A stretch of DNA of 64,000 bases from Symsagittifera roscoffensis (GCF_963678635.1 NC_087063.1:69897617-69961616); one strand, 5' to 3'; counted from the stretch's first letter, positions 45,501 to 54,971 are shown. Notes: generated from the letters alone by a model not told the origin. A program made the numbers and translations.

Positions 45501-47005
45501 GCATTACAACACTGAGCAGGCGTGACGGTTGGAGTTGTAGCAGCCAATCGCCATAAGTTTGCATCACTTCTGTAGTAATCGTTGATACTAGGTGACACAG
45601 TATGCGGAACAAAGGGAAGATTATGTTGCGTCTGGACTGGCGCTGCATGGCAATTAGGTGCCGAAAAGAACACCGGCGTTGGGTTTACTCCAGAAGATGA
45701 GAAGCCACCACCAGCAAATGCAGGCGACAAAGAAACAAAACCAGAACCGGGTTGGGCCGGTAACATTGGGACAGGTAATGATTCCGGTTGCGCGATGGCA
45801 AAAGTACCATTAGTTATGTTTGAACTCATGGTCTGTAAAGGAACAGCAGACAGTGGTGGTAACACGTGTGCACTAGAATGCATATTGTTAACTGGGAATG
45901 GAACAGAGGCTGGGAATGAAACAGAAGCTTGCAATGGCAAACGGCTTGCACTGCCAAATTGAGGCATAGCCCGATGTCCATAACTATGGATTCCAGGGTC
46001 ACTCAATGCTGTGTGCTCATGGTTATGACTATTACTGGTGTGAATTGCATGAGCAAGGAGGGCGGAAGTCGTCGGTCCTGACGAAATGGGTACATGAGTA
46101 AAGGCCTGTAAACCTGGCGCACTAGCAACGTCGGGAGGTGCTTGTGAACTAACAGAGTCTACCCAATCATTAGTTCGATCGGTTGCTACCTTTGAAATAG
46201 GTTGACTTACTCCTGTTAAGTTACTTTCCGCTACCTTCTCGCTAACCTCAGATGAACTGTCCTCAAGTTCAAACGCTTTCAATTCCATTTCAATTAGTTG
46301 CTTTTTATGATTTTCAGCCAATTGCTCTAGTTCCAGCTGACTTTGTTCGAACTTAAGACGGTTCTCTTGCTCTTTAAGTCTTAAAGATACTTGATACTGC
46401 CTTTCCAGCTCCTCATGGCGTCGTTTTACTAAAGCTAACTCATGCCGTTTCTCACTTGATGACATAGTGCGAACAGTCGACGTATGACGAGTGGAAGCAG
46501 ATTTATCAGACTTATGTGAGTCAAGCTTTCTACTATCCTTAGACTTATTAGAGACCTTAGACCTGTTTTCAGATACTCGTGCTGCTGAATCACTTGTTTT
46601 GTGCGAGCGTGAGGATGTCTCAGACCTAGTTTGTTGTAAAGATCCCTTGCTCCCTGTAAAGCCGGCTGCTGGAAATGACGAAGGTTCAAGGCTCATCTTG
46701 TAACTCTGAGCTTCGTGCATTACTTTATCGTTCATTTCGGTTACTTTCTTAAGCCAAAGGTCTTGCTGAGCAATAATTTTTTCAGGATTTTCCGTTTTTC
46801 CCGCTAACCTAATTAATTGCTCATTGACGTCGACAGCTTTTTCCAACGCAATTTTACATTTGTAAACAGCATTATCAATTTTTGTAGTGCGACTATTATT
46901 CTCAATGTACTCAAGTAATAATGAGTGACCTTTAAGCAGCTCATTTTCTAGATTTAGACGGGTTTCGAATAACTTGCGTATCTTACTTTGGAATTTTTCG
47001 TCCAT
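42539..47005 (-). CDS. BEL gag-protease-reverse transcriptase polyprotein
   Basis: This is a 1488-residue frame from ATG 47005 (a GTG at 47014 also opens it). It holds an N-terminal helical part with a coiled coil (about 185-245), a long Ser/Pro/Gln-rich linker (300-560), a DUF1759 gag-like domain (about 590-770, starting near LAQFDGNPLNWHEW), and three Cys/His knuckles (C812-C815-H819-C824; C845-C848-H853-C858; C864-C869-H873-H878). An aspartic protease of the BEL type follows, with active site D947-S-A (VLCDSAST) where most relatives have D-S-G, then a reverse transcriptase with ADIEGMF (D1282) and FYMDD (1358-1361). It stops at TGA 42539, just after RLLLKDI. Relatives continue in the same frame into RNase H, so this stop is probably a point mutation or a read error. 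Confidence 0.92.
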   Translation of the reverse strand: MDEKFQSKIRKLFETRLNLENELLKGHSLLLEYIENNSRTTKIDNAVYKCKIALEKAVDVNEQLIRLAGKTENPEKIIAQQDLWLKKVTEMNDKVMHEAQSYKMSLEPSSFPAAGFTGSKGSLQQTRSETSSRSHKTSDSAARVSENRSKVSNKSKDSRKLDSHKSDKSASTRHTSTVRTMSSSEKRHELALVKRRHEELERQYQVSLRLKEQENRLKFEQSQLELEQLAENHKKQLIEMELKAFELEDSSSEVSEKVAESNLTGVSQPISKVATDRTNDWVDSVSSQAPPDVASAPGLQAFTHVPISSGPTTSALLAHAIHTSNSHNHEHTALSDPGIHSYGHRAMPQFGSASRLPLQASVSFPASVPFPVNNMHSSAHVLPPLSAVPLQTMSSNITNGTFAIAQPESLPVPMLPAQPGSGFVSLSPAFAGGGFSSSGVNPTPVFFSAPNCHAAPVQTQHNLPFVPHTVSPSINDYYRSDANLWRLAATTPTVTPAQCCNAGNIFSNVTTVVPSCNTAAPYTSGGTVYFNTPPVHPQHVPHFVNHTNTGYQPVNEDYAPSPAYPNQGCSSDRPLSARELAELLMHSRKDHLPEWKLAQFDGNPLNWHEWFGQFKSTVDSAVLTDDTKLTYLKTLVTGKAKTAIAEFSYSGVMYKDALATLQRKFGQPHAIVGAHLDKLNTFPPLKMHNSENVISFSSAISGLVAVFKSLSFNDDLKSVNLLNQAVSKLPPNLKEAWSMHTVRHNWQRPTLLDFNNWLKEKAEGHERLRLLSSKAKNEEPVKPKTTKVFAANSQVTSKAQDKSQDKSKFPPCVLCKGSHALWNCAVFKEKNATQRAKYVAEQKLCFACLNGNHSFRQCSRAKKCPKPECDSTHNVLLHGAERIFPRKENSNVSNKAGTNKSKENTNTSTHAAVSDVHDIESSKGLLPIATLGVSSDVTSLLTLVLCDSASTHSWVSSSLVNRLGLVGEPVNLSISGFNSTTVVETQRVKFTVSSEPNNSDFVFSLCAYVKDNIRIGSELINIADLQNKYPQLAPIKPIQYTYEDVEVIMGQDYYHAVRPIEFILGDDKNSPCSVRLPIGWVLSGPLPPSGNSTSSCFKCVVEDSSLTDQIKSWYELESYGAFKQVDARSAADKHALSILNSETVHNGERYIVPMLWIDSNVSLPNNYYSSLAQFKSLERRLSKDPELRERYAETIREDIRKGYVVTVEPHDPRKRSDREWYLPHHPVVNPNKPGKVRRVLNGASKFHGTSLNKSLLVGPDLLQNLIFVLLRFRQHKYAVSADIEGMFLQVGVLARDQISLRFLWREDTTSDVVVHQYTRHIFGARDSPTCANFALQKTATDNMSTYPEAALVVNEKFYMDDYLDSFENVTQAIKTSRDLVSLLKLGGFNLTKFVSNADEITSAMNPEESETSSPPIKEICNGAEQSSHVLGLKWDHVKDTLVVSRGVDRPLDKAITQRTVLSFVSSVFDPVGLVAPYTVRARLLLKDI

Positions 47006-47098
47006 GTTTTTCACAAATTGACAATATTCTACGGATGCTCACTTGTAGAAAACAATCAATACAATGAGATACTGTTTTGGTACGTAATCAAATTTGCA

Positions 47099-47743
47099 TT
47101 AATAAATCAGCATTAGCTTACAAGACGGGGGAACTTGACGTCTCAAAGCTTCTACCTGAAGCCTATTTCTTATAGCTTTCCGAGCTTTGAGGGGTAAGCG
47201 GTTTCGCTTCTTACGTGTCTTAAGGATGTTAAGATTAGCGCTATAACGCCTTAGAAGGAGGAGAGTCTTTAACTCAAGGGAAGGAGGCTGGTGAAGCTCT
47301 TTGTACTTCTCAATTAGTACCTGGTCCTTAGCCTTACGCTTAGAGATAAAGTCTTTAACGACGTTGAGAACGAGAATACCTGTTGAACCTAAACTTTCCT
47401 CTATATCCTCGGTTCCGTTCCGTCTACAGTATACGATCGCACAAATGTTTGTCCTATACCTTAATAACAAATTGACAAGTTGCTCACTACTCAGCTTGCG
47501 GTTATTGTTGCTGCGGTGCCTACTTATCGAGTTATTAATGGCGTCGTGCCAAATTACAAGGTCGTTACGGTGCGACAATTAGTGATGAAGGTAGTACTGT
47601 ATCGTTTTCTGAGAGTCCCTAGCGTTAAAGTTCAAACTTAAACCTGGCTTCGTAAAGCAAGTATCTTTGACGCGCTTCTGGGACGGAGCGGGAAGTTTTC
47701 GGAGCGCGTGATCCAAAGAACTAGCTCCTAGAATGAATACCAT
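47099..47743 (-). CDS. Accessory ORF upstream of gag, SGNH/GDSL-hydrolase-like
   Basis: The frame runs from ATG 47743 for 214 codons, in one frame, with a single in-frame TAA (codon 55, 47579-47581). It begins MVFILGASSLDHALRKLP. GASS sits where SGNH esterases have block I GDS, with the serine kept and the Asp replaced. Next are TKPGLSLNF (a block II-like Gly), then after the TAA NDLVIWHDAINNS, which matches the hydrophobic strand plus G-x-N-D position of block III. CAIVYCRR and LNVVKDF strands and a very basic tail (RKKRNRLPLKARK) follow. No clear D-x-x-H block V is seen. BEL elements usually have nothing but leader here. The SGNH call is inferred from motif layout only; it could be another alpha/beta fold. 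Confidence 0.5.
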
Positions 47744-47801
47744 ACACTTAGGGGACCTATGCGACGGCTTCGTTACGCTTAAGTACCAATGGGGTTGGAA
47801 A

Positions 47802-47880
47802 ATTAAGTAGGTCGGTTGAACTCCAACAACACACACGGAGTAAACCTGAGGATGAAAGAGTTCAACTTAACTCACTTAAT
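47802..47880 (-). promoter_or_regulatory. Leader hairpin 1
   Basis: Outer arms ATTAAGT/ACTTAAT and an inner stem TTGAACTC/GAGTTCAA enclose a ~34-base loop that contains CAACAACACAC and AAACCTGAGGATGAAA. It is followed by GACCACTTAAC. It lies about 60 bases upstream (minus strand) of the accessory ORF start. Confidence 0.6.
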
Positions 47881-48002
47881 ATCACCGTACCTGACCACTT
47901 AACTTTACTGTCACGCAACGAAGTCAATAATCTGACGGGCTGAAACGGCTTTGTTTTACTCGAAGCGAACTGGCTTTCAGTTTCACCAATGGTGGGTGGG
48001 GG

Positions 48003-48081
48003 ATCAGGCAAATTTGTTAAGTTCCAACAACACACGCGGAAGAAACCTGAGGATGAAAAAACTCAACTTAATTTGCCTGAT
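48003..48081 (-). promoter_or_regulatory. Leader hairpin 2
   Basis: A perfect 12-bp stem, ATCAGGCAAATT/AATTTGCCTGAT, plus an inner AAGTT/AACTT, encloses a loop almost identical to that of hairpin 1 (CAACAACACAC, AAACCTGAGGATGAAA). GACCACTTAAC follows at the same distance. The outer stem sequence differs entirely from hairpin 1. Confidence 0.65.
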
Positions 48082-49193
48082 ATTTCGCTACCCGACCACT
48101 TAACATAAGGTTGGTGTCATCTTACAGCACAGTTTCGCAGAATTCTGGAGACGTTTTGAGGATTTTTTGTTAATCTTTTACTTTTTTCACAAAATTTTTC
48201 AGTAAATTTTGGTCAGCAGGTTCGAGTCATAAATCAATCCAAAAAACTAGTCCAGTACCTCTTGTCTATGTTCCGATTTCACTGATTAATATTCCGTTCA
48301 CATATATCCAAAAATTTTTGGTATCGAGAAAAAATGTCAAGTCAGTTTGTCTATGTACCGACTGTAAGATATTTCAGTTCAACGGAACTGTCCAAAAATT
48401 TTAGGTATTGAGAAAAATTACCGGGGGCTAGCTTGCGGGAAAATTTCTATCATAAATGACATCGTATTTAAATTTATAGCACAATTGGAGTTTTAAAAGT
48501 TTTGGAAACTTCTTACAGTTTTGGAGATTGGGCGGTCACCGGTTTCGGGTTGTCAAATTTTCTTTGTTTTTTGGTCAGCCGCAGAGAAATTGTCCAGCAA
48601 TCACTTCTCAAACTCACACAAAACGTCTGCAGTTGACCCCTTGTCTGATGATATGGATAGTTGTTTAGCCCAAGATGACAAGTCGCAATAACACATGTAG
48701 GTCAGTTATTCTCAGCAGCAGTCAATTCGTTCTTTGATAGCTATTTAACTGATCGGGTCTCTTGTTGACTTGTCAAACACAATTTAAAATCTGTTCTCTC
48801 TCGCCTCAGCTCCGATCACATGAATTTAAGAGAGCGAAGCAACGCCTGCGCCCTTTTGTTCGATGGTAGACTGCTCTGAAGATCAGAATATTAAACTAAC
48901 ATCAACTTGCCGTTCCAATTTTGTATCATTTGCTTGTCTTGGTTCGAAGATCTGTTAACATTAAAAGGGAACTTCAAAATCTATAACTGAGTTCAACCTC
49001 ATTAATGGTCTAGACTAACAAAGAGCGAAATTTATTGGATTCGAACTTAAACAATTTGGTTGTTTGGATTCTTTAAATAGGTTGATTCTGATTGCACAGT
49101 GACGATAAGCAGTTTCTAGGCCCAATCAGAGTTGCGAATTTGCTGCGAAGGGGTTCGTGTCCCTTGTGCAGATTGTTGAATAGTGTCCCTCGT

Positions 49194-49211
49194 GTCCCTT
49201 GTGGGGCGCCA
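49194..49211 (-). promoter_or_regulatory. BEL primer-binding site
   Basis: On the minus strand TGGCGCCCCACAAGGGAC lies directly inside the 5' LTR. TGG pairs with a tRNA CCA end. I do not assign the tRNA. Confidence 0.75.
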
Positions 49212-49499
49212 AAATATGCTCGCTAATCTCCAAACGAAAATAATTGCATCCAAATTCGTAAATTAATAAGAGATATTTATCGGTAAATAACTCAGGCAAT
49301 AGATAAATTTCGGTATTTTTCTATTGATCAGGACATCATACAACATTTTTTGCATCTGTCTGTTTTTGGTACAAATCGGCGCAAGCTAGCCACAAGGACC
49401 GGTCGGTAATGTCCTTGAGACAAATTGCTCTTTTTGGCGGTCAACCTTAATCAAGGCTGAACCGAATTATGGTCAAAAAACAGTAAAAAACGGTTAAAT

Positions 49500-49513
49500 G
49501 GGGCTATAGCCCC
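49500..49513. promoter_or_regulatory. Perfect palindrome in the 5' LTR
   Basis: Same GGGGCTATAGCCCC as at 40167-40180. Confidence 0.4.
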
Positions 49514-49537
49514 TCGGGTCTACATGTTTTAAGGTCT

Positions 49538-49612
49538 GCATATGGGGGGACTCGAACCCGGTTGACCGGCGTGAGAGACTTGTCTTTAGGCCGCTCGGCC
49601 AACTGTGCTTGT
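49538..49612 (-). repeat. tRNA-Leu-like segment in the 5' LTR
   Basis: Same segment as at 40206-40274, with two extra G bases on the plus strand. One makes the B-box region read CCGGGTTCGAGTCCC, closer to a real T arm, so the copy in the 3' LTR may carry deletions or read errors. Confidence 0.6.
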
Positions 49613-49665
49613 TTTATATGCATCTATACTTGTTTTATTCTGTACTCTTGTTTTGCATTGCAACA

Positions 49666-51033
49666 AATAGATCATGGTTGAAACTATCAGACGATCTTGT
49701 GGAAATAAAAAAACTTCACGAATACTCAAGTGAACAGAAGATAACAGATACTATCAACACAGATAATACAGGAAAAAAAATCCGCAGCCAAAAAATCTGT
49801 CTACAAAAGCAAATAATAAAGTCGAAATTAGGGTTCCTTTTTTGTATAATAAGTTCTTACAGTTGGATTAAGAACATCGTGTAATTTGGACTCTTATCTT
49901 TATGTAGAAAAAAACTATCTCAGTGCAATAGCGTGGCCACCTAAACTTCGCTCTAAATTAGGGTTTGCATCCCTTATCCTAACACACAGAAATTTTACGC
50001 CCCAAAAAACCCGGAATTTATCAACAAAAATTGTGTCATTATATATCAGATTGCTTGAAACCAATAAAAAGTAAAAACTTTATAAAATGTCTTTCCTTTT
50101 AACTTCTATTATAATAAATATAAAAGTATCTGCGTTTTTAGATTTCTTTTTCAGTAATATAAGTCTTGGTATTGTTATTTTTTTCATTGAAAAAGATTTC
50201 AGAATGTTTGTTAAAAATTTGTTTCGGTCAAGAGATCCTCGATTATCATTTTCTCATACAACATCGATATTCATATATGTTGCAGCAGGAGATAAAACAT
50301 GCTTATGAAGCTTTAGCTGAAACTAAAAAACTCTGAATGAGCCATTATAATAAAAGTCATCTTTGCTCAGCTCATCCTCTTGACAATTACCTGCAAAGTT
50401 CTTGAATTTCATCGTATCCTTTAGAGGAAAAGCGAAGGCCAACACTGTAGAAGCACTTTGTGAGACTAACAAGATGAATTTGATCGAATTGGAAATACGG
50501 ACATTTGAGATTTGGTCCATTTTCTGCTTTTTCTGAAACATTAGCTTTTTACTTCGATAAGTACAAAACTTTGTCCGTATTTGCTTTTCATAAAGCACTT
50601 CTAGGATTTTCATCAAGGGTCTTTTCAAAACTGTTTCAAAGAATATGTCGCAGTTTTTGTTCAGTCGCAAATGAACTCTGAAACACCAAAAATTCGCGGT
50701 TCACCCGCATCGGAGTTCCATGATTGTAAGTTGATTTTAATTGAGTTTCATTGTCAGTTTTATTTCAACAAAATTCATTTTATATCCATTATAATCGTTT
50801 TTTTTGTGGACACTGACAATGAAACTTATCTAAAATCAGTTATTTTAGCACTTCATTGAGATGCGAATTGCAACGCATTAAAAGTTTTTTCTCTACTTTT
50901 CAAACTAAAATTGGTTATTCGTTGTTCAATTCAATTTTTTTCTGGTCAATTTTCATACCTTTGTTACATTTTTGTTACTTAATTACTGAACTTTGTTCTT
51001 TTCAAAAAATTTTTTATATTGTTTGAAACTTTT
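49666..51033. other. No recognisable gene
   Basis: AT-rich sequence with several 60-115 codon open frames on both strands, none with a family motif or good splice sites. Confidence 0.5.
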
Positions 51034-51038
51034 GGGGG

Positions 51039-51294
51039 TGTCATACTGCTACTGCAATAGCATTAATTTCATGATGTAATAATAACCTTCGGTGGTATCA
51101 ATTATTATTATCATGATGTGTCCAAGGTCAGGCGTTCAGAGACATTGGTACACAACAGAGCTCAGAGTTTGAATCTGCTGTATCAGTCTCAATGACTATA
51201 AAATCAGACAGAGAAAACAATTTATTCAAGCTACAAAGAATACATTCTTCAATTCTCACTAATTTTCCAACCAGATACCGTATATGATATCACA
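51039..51294 (+). repeat. Ty3/Gypsy LTR A
   Basis: TGTCATACTGCTACTGC ... GATATCACA, 256 bases, about 90-95 percent like LTRs B and C. It has GGGGG on both sides (51034-51038 and 51295-51299), which looks like a 5-bp target duplication around a solo LTR. It is not followed by a primer-binding site. Confidence 0.85.
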
Positions 51295-51807
51295 GGGGGG
51301 ATTTAAGGTGGACTAATCGCCTATTCCATTAACCCCCAGCCCAGCACTAGCAATTACCCCTTTTCCCCAATTGTATCCTTACCACTGCCATCCCCCACCT
51401 GAACAAACCCCGCCCCCACCTGAACCAACCCCATCCCCCACCTGAACCAACCCCCCTCCCCTAGAAGAACCACAACTGAACAAAAAACCCGAAGGTGGGG
51501 AGGGGGTTTGGGTGTGCTTCAAGGTGGGTGGTTGGGTTGGATCAGGTGGGGGGTTGGGTTGGTTCAGTTGCGGGGGGGGGGGGGGGGTTGGTCCAGGCGC
51601 GGTTGGGGATTGGTCCAGATGCGGTCTGGGGGGTGGTGGTGTTTCAGTTGGGTGGGTGGTTCACGTGAGGGAGGCGGTGGTTCAGGTTTAAGGGGGTTGA
51701 TTCATGTGGGGGGTGGGGGGGTTGGTGCTTCAAATGGGGGATGGCTTAGTTGCGTGGAGGTGGGGGGGGGGGGACCGGGGGGGTTTGTTGTTTAGGTGGG
51801 GAGGAGG
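51295..51807. repeat. C-rich then G-rich minisatellite-like region, left copy
   Basis: After GGATTTAAGGTGGACTAATC comes a C-rich stretch built of CACCTGAACCAACCCC words, then a G-rich stretch built of complementary GGTTGGTTCAGGTGGGG words with poly-G runs. Homologous to the start of 59977-61336. Open frames across it are composition artefacts. Confidence 0.8.
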
Positions 51808-53094
51808 CGAAAAGAGATGACCTACTCCTTGGAGAAGCGACTTATAGAGGATAAGGAACAGGAAATCACGCAGTCTACGAAAAAGACCATTTTGCGCAAG
51901 GACGAATTACGAAAGAGTGTCCAAGCGCTCACAAAACCGCTAAAGTGGAAAATATCGACAGACACAGGTTCGACAGTCAAAACGTCGACAGGGTCAATTT
52001 ACAGAAAATCGGATATCGCTCCAGCAAAAATTAGCCTAAAACAGGAAAAACGCGTGGCGAAAGCAAAAGTCCGTCGGCGGAACCACACAAGAAGCTGCAA
52101 AAATCAGTTCCCCAGATAATTTGATTCGGATGAAGAACTGCGACGGGCTGTGGAACTAGCAGATTTTGTGAACCTGGTGGATCGGTTCCAGCAAAGCCAA
52201 ACAGTCATAACCTCACACGGAAGCTGGTGGGGGCCTAAACCTTGCCATCAAACGAGCAAAACCAATAACAGCGGGCCCTAGTTGATACCTGGACCTAAAA
52301 CGCAGGAAGAGGTTGCAATAAAGAAATCGGAAAAAAGACGAATGGCAAGAAACAAGGCGACAAACCGGAAACATCGCCCAAACAAACTGCTACCGCAGTC
52401 GACCAGAGCAACAAACAATCAACCTCCATTTTGGATACCTGGAATAAAGACGTTCAATCGAGCTCCACTCCAAAAACAAACAAAAGGCCAAGCTGGAGAA
52501 AATAGACTCAGAAACCGAAACCTGGCACCAGCGGAGTGGGAGAGTTTTGCGGACCAACTTTTCAAGAGGTGGGTTCAAAAGATCGCGGACGACCTCAGAG
52601 GACATGTCCAGCCAGCATCCGAACGGATTTGAACCTCCTCAAGGGGTTTCAGACGATTCTAGCGCCGATGAATCGGGGGTCAGACGAAATTCAAGACAGA
52701 ATAAGAGTAAGGAACCAAAACGGTTTGGGGACCCGGTCAAACATTCCATCAAAAGAGTATCGGAGAGTTGACAGGGGGAGCACTTCTCAAGTCCGCACTC
52801 CAGGAATACCGACGACGATTAACAAACTTCCAAGAAATAAGCGACTGACCTGTAGAGTCAACATTACGCCTCCTAGGAAGACACTTATTCAGGAGGAAAT
52901 TCGGCTACGCAACGCTGGACAAAGGAGTAGATTTGAACCCTTGCTGGAGAATTGACCTGGAAGAAAACTAAGAAAATTGAAATTCTGCAATTTAAAATCT
53001 TCAAATTTTGGGATTTCTTTTTAAACTGAGTGTATAAAACTCTTTATAGTATAATTTATTTCATATATAGAAAAAATTATTTTTCACTCGAGGG
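51808..53094 (+). repeat. Duplicated 3' internal segment of the Ty3/Gypsy element
   Basis: Matches 58385-59715 closely, beginning at CGAAAAGAGATGA. It is joined directly to G-rich DNA at 51807/51808 with about 2 bases of shared sequence. It encodes fragments of the post-integrase basic region (KRLIEDKEQEIT, KPLKWKIST, GSIYRKSDIA), broken by stops and frameshifts. Confidence 0.85.
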
Positions 53095-53356
53095 GGTATT
53101 TCATACTGCTACTGCAATAGCAGCCATTGCATGATGTAATAATAACCTTCAGTGATATCAATTATTATTATCATGATGTGTCCAAGGTCACGCGTTCAGA
53201 GACATTGGTACAAAGGTGAGAGCTCAGAGTTTGAATCTGCTGTATCACTCTCAATGACTATAAAATCAGACAGAGAAAACAATTAATTCAAGCTACAAAG
53301 AATATAATCTTGAATTATCACTAGTTTTCCAACAAGATACCGTATAGGATATCACA
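53095..53356 (+). repeat. Ty3/Gypsy LTR B (5' LTR of the long element)
   Basis: GGTATTTCATACTGC ... GGATATCACA, followed without a gap by the primer-binding site. The first base of the TG end is mutated to G. Confidence 0.88.
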
Positions 53357-54563
53357 TGGCGCAGCCAGCAGGATTCGCAACTCAGAACAATTGTACTGAT
53401 ATGGGAATACCCGTGTTTTGGGCGTCAGCAAATTTAGACCCACCGTGGCAATTTAAAAGCTGGTTCGAGCAATTTCTAATGGCGGTAACCGTAAAAGAAA
53501 ATGTAAGCCCGGAAGTTATGTTGGAGGATCCAAAGGAAATCTTAGACGAACCACCTCCAGGACCAGAAACGCCACGAGAAGAAGAGAATGAAGCTGCGAC
53601 GACAGCCAGAAACCTTAGAGATAAACTAGCAAGAGATCGAGTTATGCTGGAAAATGAGGAGAGAAGAACACAGGCCCAAATGTTGGCCACAATGTTTATT
53701 ATAATGAAGTACAGAAGAAGTTTGTATCCAGATTATTCCTCTCTTTAGGGACTGAAGGAAACAAAAGATCTTCGCAGAAAAATCCACACGCTGAAGTTTC
53801 CAAAATGTCATTCAAGGAAATTACAGAACTAGCATCGGTCTCGTTTCAAAAGGTAAAGTGCGTTACTTATGAAAGATATAAATTGTTCACACGAATGCAA
53901 GAACCCGAAGAATCGCTGGAGGCATTCCACGCAGCGTTAACTGCGCAAGCAGCCAGATCAGAACATGGGACACTAGAAAGTGAGATAGTTCGTGACCTTT
54001 TCATTTCGAAAATGAAACATATGACGTTGCAGGTCACATTGACATTTGAAACGCTAGATACAGAGGGAGTGTTGAAGAGAGCTATTAAAATTGAACATAG
54101 TAAATAAACTACAATGGCTTTTCAGAAGACAAATGCAGCAGCAATTGTGGGAGCGGGCAAAAACTACAACTCTGGGGTGAGAATAAAATAAGAACTAGTG
54201 ATTGCTGTCAGGAACTCAACAGGAAACACAAAAAATCAACAAAATAAAAGGGAAGCAAACAAACGACAAAACAATTACAGTAACTCAAATGGAAAAGCAA
54301 AACCATGTAACAGATGCGGAAGAGCATTTTACCAGGAAAATCTAAAAATCTGTTCGGTTCTGGGCAAAACTTTTAAAAATTGCGGAAAACCCAACCACTT
54401 TGCAAAAATGTGCAGATCTCAGCAAGTGAGCAAAGTCATGGAAGAATCCGAAAGATCGGAAGAGGAATGTGACCTCATAAGAGCAAGTTTGGGCTCATGT
54501 TTTGATTTTGAAGTAATGTCGATACCGGCGGGAGAATGCAAGAATATCGAAATACGTGGGTGA
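53356..54563 (+). pseudogene. Ty3/Gypsy gag
   Basis: It starts ATGGCGCAGCCAG at the LTR end, with MAQPAGFATQ and then PPWQFKSWFEQFLMAV (capsid start). It shifts frame near 53700, continues SFKEITELASVSFQKVKC and RMQEPEESLEAFHAAL (the conserved capsid helix region), then stops. It resumes with a zinc-knuckle region PCNRCGRAFYQ ... CKNCGKPNHFAKMC-like (C-x2-C-x4-H-x4-C). At least two frame changes are present. Confidence 0.75.
53357..53374 (+). promoter_or_regulatory. Ty3/Gypsy primer-binding site
   Basis: TGGCGCAGCCAGCAGGAT directly after the ...ATCACA end of LTR B. Confidence 0.7.
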
Positions 54564-54924
54564 TAGAATTAACGAAAGCAATAGAAAGTTAAATGGGGAA
54601 AAGATAACTATTCAAAAAATTCACTTACTCCGAGACCCAATGTCGAACAGGGTAAAATCACTAAAAGCCATGGCGAGAATAGACAATCAAATCATACAAC
54701 TGACGGTAGATACCGGAATTGCAGTCTCTTTCTTAAATTGGGCGACGACAAAAGAAGTAATCGATGAATCAAACAAAGCAAGAATCATTCCGTCCGATAA
54801 ACTGAAGTTGGCTACCCAGTTCGTCGACTACAATAAACAACTAATCTGCGTATTAGGGGCATTGAAAGCAAATCTTCGTTCGGAAGGCTGGGAGGTGAAA
54901 AAAGCCACTTTTCTCCTTTTGTGA
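54556..54924 (+). pseudogene. Ty3/Gypsy aspartic protease
   Basis: MARIDNQIIQLTVDTGIAVS has the D-T-G active site and hydrophobic strand of a retropepsin, followed by an LG-A loop (VLGALKANL). Frame-shifted relative to gag and RT. Confidence 0.65.
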
Positions 54925-54971
54925 TGGAACGTAAAACCAGATGCATAGTGTGATTGAACTTACATTGACTA

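Larger units (their letters stand above)
47744..49193 (-). promoter_or_regulatory. BEL 5' leader (untranslated) with two tandem hairpins
   Basis: About 1.45 kb lies between the primer-binding site and the accessory ORF, unusually long for BEL. It is free of long ORFs and contains the two related hairpins at 47802-47880 and 48003-48081. Packaging, dimerisation or translation control are possible roles. Confidence 0.5.
39881..49665 (-). mobile_element. BEL/Pao LTR retrotransposon, nearly complete
   Basis: On the minus strand the order is: 5' LTR (49212-49665), primer-binding site, leader with two hairpins, accessory ORF, gag-like region, zinc knuckles, protease, RT, RNase H, integrase, a C-terminal DUF5641-like domain, a polypurine tract and the 3' LTR (39881-40330). 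This domain order, with RNase H before integrase and the DUF1759 and A17-type protease regions, is specific to BEL/Pao. The LTRs show no substitutions and five single-base length differences. The coding region is broken only by one TGA and two single-base shifts, so the insertion is very young or the breaks are sequencing errors. Confidence 0.93.
49212..49665 (-). repeat. BEL 5' LTR
   Basis: Matches the 3' LTR without substitutions and with five one-base indels (in T, C, T, G and G positions). It starts TGTTGCAATGC at 49665 on the minus strand. The flanking plus-strand bases AATAG (49666-49670) are the only visible half of a possible 5-bp target duplication. Confidence 0.92.

Noticed and set aside
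41799-46703. Many plus-strand open frames of 60-140 codons
   Set aside because: They are antisense shadows of the BEL polyprotein, integrase and RNase H frames.
51508-51795. Gly/Trp-rich open frame in the G-rich block (also 60134-60334, 60878-61120)
   Set aside because: Composition artefact of G-rich minisatellite DNA; the frame changes with poly-G length.
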